DNA from: an uncultured Clostridia bacterium
GTDB taxonomy: Bacteria; Bacillota; Clostridia; Oscillospirales; Butyricicoccaceae
Length of the DNA stretch: 10,089 bases
Assembly: GCA_945486175.1 (NCBI GenBank)
Contig: CALYTA010000016.1
Location: 1 to 10,089 of the forward strand
Direction: 5' to 3'
Part shown: positions 5,331-10,089 of the stretch, piece after piece
Layout of the letters: each line of letters opens with the position of its first letter
Numbering within the stretch: position 1 is the first letter of the stretch
Translations under genes and position numbers: made by a program
Notes under the pieces: model-generated
Seen by the model: only the letters and a program-made list of their open reading frames with translations
The model's database searches: none
What the model was told of the DNA's origin: nothing

Positions 5331-6611
5331 TCAATAGACGCGGATGACCGACGCGATATCGCGCACCATGCTCATGCTGCGCATAATGGTCAGCGCATCG
5401 CGGATGTGGCGTTCGCGCACGGTGTCCGTGATGACGACGAGGTCGGATGAGCCGCCCTTTGACGCCTTCTGGATGACCTGCGAGATGCTGACACCATTGT
5501 TGCCGAGCACACCGGATACGCCTGCGAGGACACCCGGACGGTCTTCGACACGCAGGCGGATAAAATATTTGCTCTTGATTTCATCAATCGACTTGACCGG
5601 CAGCTCCTTGTAGCAGGTACAGCCGATGCGGCCGGTGCAGCCCATCTGGAGGTTGCGCGCAGTGTCGATGATATCGCCGGTGACAGCGGATGCCGTCGGC
5701 ATTTCGCCCGCACCGCGGCCCATGAACATCGCATCATCCAGCGCATCGCCGTGGACAAAGACTGCATTGAATGCATCGTTGACAGTAGCCAGCGGATGGA
5801 AATCCGGAATGAGCATCGGATGCACGCGCACTTCAATGCCCTCCGGCGTGTTGCAGGCAACGCCGAGCAGCTTGATTGCCTTGCCCATTTCCTTCGCATA
5901 CCGGATATCCGTCGCGTGGATGTTGGTGATGCCCTCGGTATAGACCTGCTCGAAGGTCACGCGCGAATGGAATGCAATCGATGCCATGATTGCCATTTTG
6001 CGTCCCGCGTCATAGCCCTCAATGTCAGCAGTCGGATCGGCTTCGGCATAACCCAGCTCCGTCGCCATGGCGAGCGCGTCGTCAAATTCCATGCCGTCCT
6101 GTGTCATGCGGGTCAGGATGTAGTTGGTTGTGCCGTTGACAATGCCCATGATTTCGGAAATTTCATTTCCGGCAAGGCACTGCTTGAGCGGGCGGATGAT
6201 CGGAATGGCACCTGCAACTGCCGCTTCAAACTGCAAATCGCAGTGGTGCTGTGCCGCGAGGTCGAGCAGCTCCCCGCCATGTACCGCCATCAGGTCTTTG
6301 TTGGCCGTGACGACATTTTTGCCTGCGGCAAGCGCTTCGGAGATATAGGTATGTGCCGGCTCAATGCCGCCCATCAGCTCGACAACAATGGAAACCTCCG
6401 GATCGGATACAATGTCCTGCCAGCTGTCGGTGAGCAGTGCAGCGTCCACACCGGGACGTTCTTTTTTTGTATTGCGCACAAGAATGTGGGAAATTTCAAT
6501 CGGTGCGCCTGCAATCTGCGGCATTTCCTGTGCGCGCATGGAGAGTAATTTGTATACGCCGCTGCCGACCGTGCCGAGGCCGAGCAGCGCAATGTGAATG
6601 GGTTTGTTCAT
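5331..6611 (-). CDS. hom: Homoserine dehydrogenase
   Basis: Reduces aspartate semialdehyde to homoserine with NAD(P)H, the branch step to threonine and methionine. The 426 residues show the three expected parts. The first is an N-terminal Rossmann domain with GLGTVGSG (11-18) and VTANKDLM (101-108, conserved Lys105). The second is the catalytic domain with EAAVAGAIPII (129-139), GIVNGTTNYIL (157-167) and DPTADIEGYDAGRKMAI (192-208, conserved Lys205). The third is a C-terminal ACT domain from about residue 345 (YFIRLRVEDRPGVLAGVSGVL), normally the site of threonine feedback. The ATG at 6611 is preceded by GGGATGGAAG, a modest ribosome binding site. Its promoter is at 6666-6694 and no partner (thrB, thrC, lysC) is adjacent in the window. 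Confidence 0.97.
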   Translation of the reverse strand: MNKPIHIALLGLGTVGSGVYKLLSMRAQEMPQIAGAPIEISHILVRNTKKERPGVDAALLTDSWQDIVSDPEVSIVVELMGGIEPAHTYISEALAAGKNVVTANKDLMAVHGGELLDLAAQHHCDLQFEAAVAGAIPIIRPLKQCLAGNEISEIMGIVNGTTNYILTRMTQDGMEFDDALAMATELGYAEADPTADIEGYDAGRKMAIMASIAFHSRVTFEQVYTEGITNIHATDIRYAKEMGKAIKLLGVACNTPEGIEVRVHPMLIPDFHPLATVNDAFNAVFVHGDALDDAMFMGRGAGEMPTASAVTGDIIDTARNLQMGCTGRIGCTCYKELPVKSIDEIKSKYFIRLRVEDRPGVLAGVSGVLGNNGVSISQVIQKASKGGSSDLVVITDTVRERHIRDALTIMRSMSMVRDIASVIRVY

Positions 6612-6633
6612 ATGCTTCCATCCCTGCTTTCAC

Positions 6634-6653
6634 GGTTCTGTATGGTTCTGTAT
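6634..6653 (-). repeat. Two tandem copies of a 10-bp repeat in the hom leader
   Basis: On the plus strand GGTTCTGTAT occurs twice in direct succession, between the hom promoter and its ribosome binding site. It lies just downstream of the predicted start (near 6659). It may be an operator with half sites on one helix face, or a slippage product. Confidence 0.45.
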
Positions 6654-6665
6654 GTGTGTCCCTCT

Positions 6666-6694
6666 ATCATATCGTATTTTTTGTCGATTTGCAA
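6666..6694 (-). promoter_or_regulatory. Promoter for hom
   Basis: On the minus strand TTGCAA (6694-6689), a 17-bp spacer and TATGAT (6671-6666). This gives a leader of about 48 nt. It is too short for a T-box or threonine riboswitch-like element, and none is seen. Confidence 0.65.
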
Positions 6695-6704
6695 TGCATT
6701 TGCT

Positions 6705-6733
6705 TTGCATCAGGCGGATGCCTGCGGTATCAT
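6705..6733 (+). promoter_or_regulatory. Probable promoter for the SGNH hydrolase, with a dyad in its spacer
   Basis: TTGCAT (6705-6710), a 17-bp spacer and TATCAT (6728-6733). The spacer contains CAGGC-ggat-GCCTG (6711-6724), which could be an operator. It is back to back with the hom promoter, only about 10 bp apart. The hexamers are moderate matches. Confidence 0.5.
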
Positions 6734-6756
6734 ATCTGTATAGGATGGTGATAACA

Positions 6757-7413
6757 GTGAAAACAATTGTATGCTATGGAGATTCCAATACCCACGGCTA
6801 TGACCCGGTGGATGAGGGCCGATATCCCTATGAAGTGCGCTGGCCGGGCAGACTTCAGCTGCTGCTCGGGCGCGATGCGTATTATGTCGTCGAGGAAGGC
6901 CTGAACAGCCGGTCCACCGTGCAGAGCGATGCCTGCTATGACGATGATAAGAGCGGTGTGGCACTGCTGCCCACGAGCATCAAGACACATATGCCAGTCG
7001 ACCTGCTCATTCTCATGCTTGGCACCAATGACTTAAAGCTGCGCTTCCATATGGAGCCGGTGGACATTGCGCGCGGTGCCGCGCTGCTTGTGCAGACGGC
7101 AAAACAGGTCTCCATTGCCAAGAGCAAGGACGGCACGCCGTGTGAAATCCTGCTGGTTGCGCCGCCGCATATTACGGAGCACCTGCGGAATGGAAGATGC
7201 TTTGATGAATTCGGAGACCGTGCCATCGGCCTCTCGCGGGAGCTGTCTGACCGCTATGCCGCTGTCGCACAAAACAGCGGTGTACATTTCCTCGATGCCG
7301 CGAAGCTCGTCACGCCGTCAGAGCTGGATGGCCTGCACCTGACACCGGACGGACATGCCGTTCTCGCACAGGCGATGGCAGAGGCATGCCGTGCCATTCT
7401 TGCGCATTGTTAA
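6757..7413 (+). CDS. SGNH/GDSL-family hydrolase
   Basis: Ser-Asp-His esterase or deacetylase of the arylesterase-like SGNH group; substrate unknown. With the GTG start there are 218 residues beginning MKTIVCYGDSNTHGYDP. Block I GDSNTHG carries the catalytic serine (Ser10). GLNSRST holds the block II glycine and LGTNDLK the block III Gly-x-Asn. GLHLTPDGHAVLA near the C-terminus supplies the catalytic Asp and His (DGLH). No signal peptide is present, so it is cytoplasmic. The GTG at 6757 is chosen because GGTGAT (6747-6752) gives good spacing and the protein then starts as family members do. An ATG at 6745 would be nearly leaderless from the predicted promoter. It stands alone between hom and the ABC operon. 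Confidence 0.88.
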   Translation: MKTIVCYGDSNTHGYDPVDEGRYPYEVRWPGRLQLLLGRDAYYVVEEGLNSRSTVQSDACYDDDKSGVALLPTSIKTHMPVDLLILMLGTNDLKLRFHMEPVDIARGAALLVQTAKQVSIAKSKDGTPCEILLVAPPHITEHLRNGRCFDEFGDRAIGLSRELSDRYAAVAQNSGVHFLDAAKLVTPSELDGLHLTPDGHAVLAQAMAEACRAILAHC

Positions 7414-7424
7414 CAGTCCCTTTC

Positions 7425-7453
7425 TTGACAGTATCCGGACGAACAGATACAAT
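7425..7453 (+). promoter_or_regulatory. Sigma-A promoter of the ABC exporter operon, with an internal dyad
   Basis: TTGACA (7425-7430), a 17-bp spacer and TACAAT (7448-7453), a near-consensus promoter with a start near 7460. The spacer begins with GTATC (7431-7435) and GATAC (7446-7450) overlaps the -10, forming an inverted repeat suited to a dimeric repressor. No regulator gene lies in the window. Downstream, GATCA (7471-7475) can pair with TGATC (7485-7489), part of the ribosome binding site. Confidence 0.8.
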
Positions 7454-7491
7454 AAAAAACATACAGGGGGGATCATACGCGAGGTGATCTG

Positions 7492-8193
7492 ATGGCATAT
7501 ATTTCATTTGAAAATGTGACGAAAAACTACAAAATGGGTGAAGTAATGATACCGGCTCTGTCGGGCGCGAGCTTTGAGGTCGAAAAGGGCCAGCTCGCCG
7601 TCATTCTCGGCGCAAGCGGTGCGGGAAAAACCACCGCACTCAATATTTTGGGCGGCATGGAAACCGCCACAGACGGCGCGGTGTATGTCGATGGGCGCGA
7701 TATCACCAGGCTGCGCGGGAAGCAGCTCATCCGTTACCGCCGTGAAGATATCGGCTTTGTGTTCCAGTTTTACAATCTCGTGCCCAATCTGACCGCACAG
7801 GAAAATGTCGAGCTGGCGGCGCAGATTTGTTCGGACAGCCTGTCCGCACCGGAAATGCTCGACCGCGTCGGTCTGTCCGACCGCAAGAACAATTTCCCGG
7901 CACAGCTGTCCGGCGGTGAACAGCAGCGCGTCGCCATTGCGCGCGCGATTGCGAAAAACCCCAAGCTGCTGCTGTGTGACGAGCCGACCGGCGCGCTGGA
8001 TTACCGCACAGGCAAGCAGATTTTGCAGCTGCTGCAGGATACCTGCCGCCAGGACGGCATGACGGTGCTTGTCATCACGCACAATTCTGCCCTTGCACCG
8101 ATGGCGGACGTCGTCATCCGCATGGCGAGCGGCCGCGTGACAGAAACGATACACAATCCAAATCCCACGCCGATTGCAGAGATTGAGTGGTGA
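7492..8193 (+). CDS. ABC transporter ATP-binding protein, LolD/MacB type
   Basis: Cytoplasmic ATPase that should power the adjacent FtsX-like permease. The 233 residues carry every expected motif: Walker [10 protein letters not shown] (40-48), Q-loop FQFYNLVP (Gln92), signature LSGGEQQ (139-145), Walker B LLLCDE (159-164), D-loop GALD (167-170) and the switch His197 in [21 protein letters not shown] is typical of the LolD/MacB/FtsE branch (type VII ABC systems). GAGGTGATC (7481-7489) is a near-perfect ribosome binding site for the ATG at 7492. It is first in an operon, with 5 nt between its stop and the permease start. Substrate cannot be read from sequence; relatives export lipoproteins or peptides, or transmit mechanical signals across the membrane. 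Confidence 0.95.
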   Translation: MAYISFENVTKNYKMGEVMIPALSGASFEVEKGQLAVILGASGAGKTTALNILGGMETATDGAVYVDGRDITRLRGKQLIRYRREDIGFVFQFYNLVPNLTAQENVELAAQICSDSLSAPEMLDRVGLSDRKNNFPAQLSGGEQQRVAIARAIAKNPKLLLCDEPTGALDYRTGKQILQLLQDTCRQDGMTVLVITHNSALAPMADVVIRMASGRVTETIHNPNPTPIAEIEW

Positions 8194-8198
8194 GCTGC

Positions 8199-10089
8199 AT
8201 GACAAAATCCCTGCGCAAAAATATCCTGCGTGAAATTCGCGGCACATGGAAACGGTTTGTATCGATTGCACTGATGGCATTTCTCGGCGCGGGCTTTTTC
8301 GCCGGCATCAATGCGGCAAGCCTCGACATGCAGCTGTCCTGTGACCGGTATCTCGACGAGCAGAACTGCTTTGACCTCGAAGTGCTGTCCACGATGGGTC
8401 TGACGGAAGACGATGTGGATGCCGTGCTGGAGGTGCGCGGCGTTCAGGATGCCGTCGGCGTGTATTCGGAAAATGTCCTCGTCGGCATCCGGGACGGTGA
8501 CGAAAAGGTAAAGCTGCTGTCCATCCCGTCGGAAAGCGGGATCAATGCCCTGCGCGTGGTCGACGGCGAGATGGCGGAGCAGGCGGACGAATGTGTCGTA
8601 CCCCAATCGCTGCTGGATATCACGGGCAAACAGATCGGCGATACCCTGACCATCACAGAAACACTGGAGGAAGACGAAGAATCCTCCTTTTATCACACCG
8701 AGCTGACCATTACGGGCGTGATTGAAAGCCCGTTGTATATCTATGGCAGCTCGGGGACAAATGAACGCAGTACCGGCGCAGTCGCGGATTACATGTATGT
8801 CCCGCAGGCGAATATTGCGGAGGATTACTACACGGAGCTGTACCTGACCGTGGACGGTGCGGCGGAGCTGGATGCGTTCAGCGACGAATATGAATCGCTC
8901 ATCGACGACGAGGAGGTTCTCGTCAAGGCAATCGCGGACGAGCGCGAGGCGGCACGGTATGACCAGCTGACCGGTGAAGCAAATGCGGAAATCGATGACG
9001 CACAGGCGGAGCTGGATGAAGAAGCTGCCGATGCACGCAAAAAGATTGCGGATGCCCAAAAGGAACTGGACGACGCACAGGCGGAGCTGGATGACGGCCG
9101 CCGCAAGCTGGATGAATCGCGCGCGGAAGCAGAGCGCGAATTTGCCGCCGCACAGAAAAAGATTGACAGCGCGGAGCAGCAGCTCCAGCAGGGCCGCCGC
9201 GACTTTGAAAAACAGTCCAAAGCGGCAGAACAGCAGCGCGCCGAGCTGGTACAGAAGCAGAAAGAAGTTACAGCACAGCTGGAAGAGCTGCGCAAAAAGC
9301 GCGATGAGACCGCCCGGATGGTCTCTGAACTGGAAGAACAGCGCACCCAACTGGCAGATGCAATTGCCCAGCTGAAAGCGGGCATTGAGCAGCTGGCTGC
9401 ACAGCTGGAACAGGCGAAGGCGATGCGCGAGCAGATGATTGCGGCGGGCATGGACATCACCGAGCTGGACGCACAGATCGACCAGATGGAAATCAAGCTG
9501 AACGAGCTTGCGGAATCGTGCTCCGGCTATGAATTGCAGCTGGAACAGCTGGATATGGGTCTTGCCCAGGCAAAGGACGGCCTTGCCCGGATCGACAGCG
9601 GCATTGCACAGGCGGAGGACGGCCTGGCACAGATCAAAAGTGGCATTCAGCAGATTGACGATGCGCTTGCCGCCGGACGGGCGCAGCTTGCGTCCGCACA
9701 GGCACAGCTCAACGCTGCCAAACGCCAGCTTGCCAACGCCAAAAACGAAGCATATGCGCAGATGAATGAAGCAGCGCGCAAGCTGGTGGACGGACAGGCG
9801 GAAATCGATGACGGCAGAATTGAACTGGCGGCGCAGAAGGCGGATTTTGACCGCGAGATTGCCGACGCACAGAAGGAAATCGATGAAGCGCGAGAAAAGG
9901 TCGGGGACATCAACAAGCCGACCTGGTATGTGCTGACGCGCGACGGCAACACCGGACTTTCCGGCTTTGACCAGGATTCCAGCAACCTCAAGCGCATCGG
10001 GTTTACCTTCCCGCTGATTTTCTTCCTCGTCGCTGTGCTCATCAGCCTCAGCTCGATGACACGCATGGTCGAGGAACAGCGCGGGCTGA
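8199..10089 (+). CDS. FtsX-like ABC permease with long extracytoplasmic coiled coil, 3' truncated by the window
   Basis: About 630 residues are visible and the frame is open at the edge. It starts MTKSLRKNILREIRGTWKRF, then a first membrane helix (about residues 20-40, ALMAFLGAGFFAGI), as in MacB/FtsX-type permeases. An extracytoplasmic domain follows to about residue 258. Residues ~260-567 are an almost uninterrupted heptad-rich coiled coil, with repeated units such as DDAQAELD, and Ala, Gln, Glu, Asp and Lys dominating. A short globular segment (INKPTWYVLTRD) leads into the second helix (TFPLIFFLVAVLISL) and MTRMVEEQRG, the conserved cytoplasmic stretch after that helix in FtsX domains. The rest, normally more helices and often a second FtsX domain, lies outside. 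The ATG at 8199 is 5 nt after the ATPase stop, implying coupling. Permeases with such coiled coils are known in Clostridia; their cargo is unclear to me. Confidence 0.9.
   Translation, partial: MTKSLRKNILREIRGTWKRFVSIALMAFLGAGFFAGINAASLDMQLSCDRYLDEQNCFDLEVLSTMGLTEDDVDAVLEVRGVQDAVGVYSENVLVGIRDGDEKVKLLSIPSESGINALRVVDGEMAEQADECVVPQSLLDITGKQIGDTLTITETLEEDEESSFYHTELTITGVIESPLYIYGSSGTNERSTGAVADYMYVPQANIAEDYYTELYLTVDGAAELDAFSDEYESLIDDEEVLVKAIADEREAARYDQLTGEANAEIDDAQAELDEEAADARKKIADAQKELDDAQAELDDGRRKLDESRAEAEREFAAAQKKIDSAEQQLQQGRRDFEKQSKAAEQQRAELVQKQKEVTAQLEELRKKRDETARMVSELEEQRTQLADAIAQLKAGIEQLAAQLEQAKAMREQMIAAGMDITELDAQIDQMEIKLNELAESCSGYELQLEQLDMGLAQAKDGLARIDSGIAQAEDGLAQIKSGIQQIDDALAAGRAQLASAQAQLNAAKRQLANAKNEAYAQMNEAARKLVDGQAEIDDGRIELAAQKADFDREIADAQKEIDEAREKVGDINKPTWYVLTRDGNTGLSGFDQDSSNLKRIGFTFPLIFFLVAVLISLSSMTRMVEEQRGL
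8997..9094 (+). repeat. Exact 23-bp direct repeat inside the permease coiled coil
   Basis: The sequence at 8997-9019 recurs identically at 9072-9094, 75 bp (25 codons) later and in frame, encoding DAQAELDD/E. More diverged copies of the same heptad unit continue downstream. Recombination between copies would lengthen or shorten the coiled coil in frame. Confidence 0.75.

Noticed and set aside
8001..9350. A 449-codon minus-strand frame over the ABC ATPase and permease
   Set aside because: Shadow of the biased codon use in the coiled-coil and ATPase genes. Its Leu/Phe-rich translation mirrors Gln/Glu/Lys codons on the real strand.
8970..9900. Repeated DNA units as a CRISPR or satellite array
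   Set aside because: The repeats are in frame, imperfect and follow the heptad pattern of a coiled coil, with no spacers of constant length.

Overview
The window looks like chromosome from an endospore-forming, fairly GC-rich Firmicute of the class Clostridia. A gut Oscillospirales/Butyricicoccaceae-like genome is my guess, not something proven here. The evidence is a three-gene spoVA locus, strong GGAGG-type ribosome binding sites, Firmicute-style promoters and a Gram-positive 'putative holin-like toxin' peptide.

Layout. 1-394 is the 3' end of an unidentified protein with one membrane helix. 395-695 is a regulatory stretch with a perfect-consensus promoter and a structured leader ahead of glgA (glycogen synthase), which ends in a strong terminator. 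2197-4101 is a sporulation operon, spoVAC-spoVAD-spoVAE, with a sigma-G-type promoter. 4122-4457, which at first looks empty, holds what I read as a complete type I toxin-antitoxin module: a 28-residue membrane peptide on the minus strand and a convergent antisense RNA of about 90 nt on the plus strand. 4479-5267 is a SAM-dependent methyltransferase. It converges on hom (homoserine dehydrogenase, minus strand), with a terminator between them. An SGNH hydrolase is divergent from hom. The window closes with an ABC exporter operon: a LolD/MacB-type ATPase and the first ~630 residues of an FtsX-like permease carrying a coiled-coil insertion of about 300 residues.

How the parts relate. The SpoVA proteins load calcium dipicolinate into the forespore and release it at germination. 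GlgA extends glycogen from ADP-glucose. Hom makes homoserine for threonine and methionine. These are separate housekeeping or developmental units, each with its own promoter. The most interesting part is the type I module directly behind the spoVA operon. Its toxin mRNA and antitoxin RNA begin with nearly the same ~30-nt sequence. If the toxin mRNA runs through the central hairpin, its 3' end can therefore pair with its own 5' end as well as with the antitoxin. No phage, IS or CRISPR sequence was seen.
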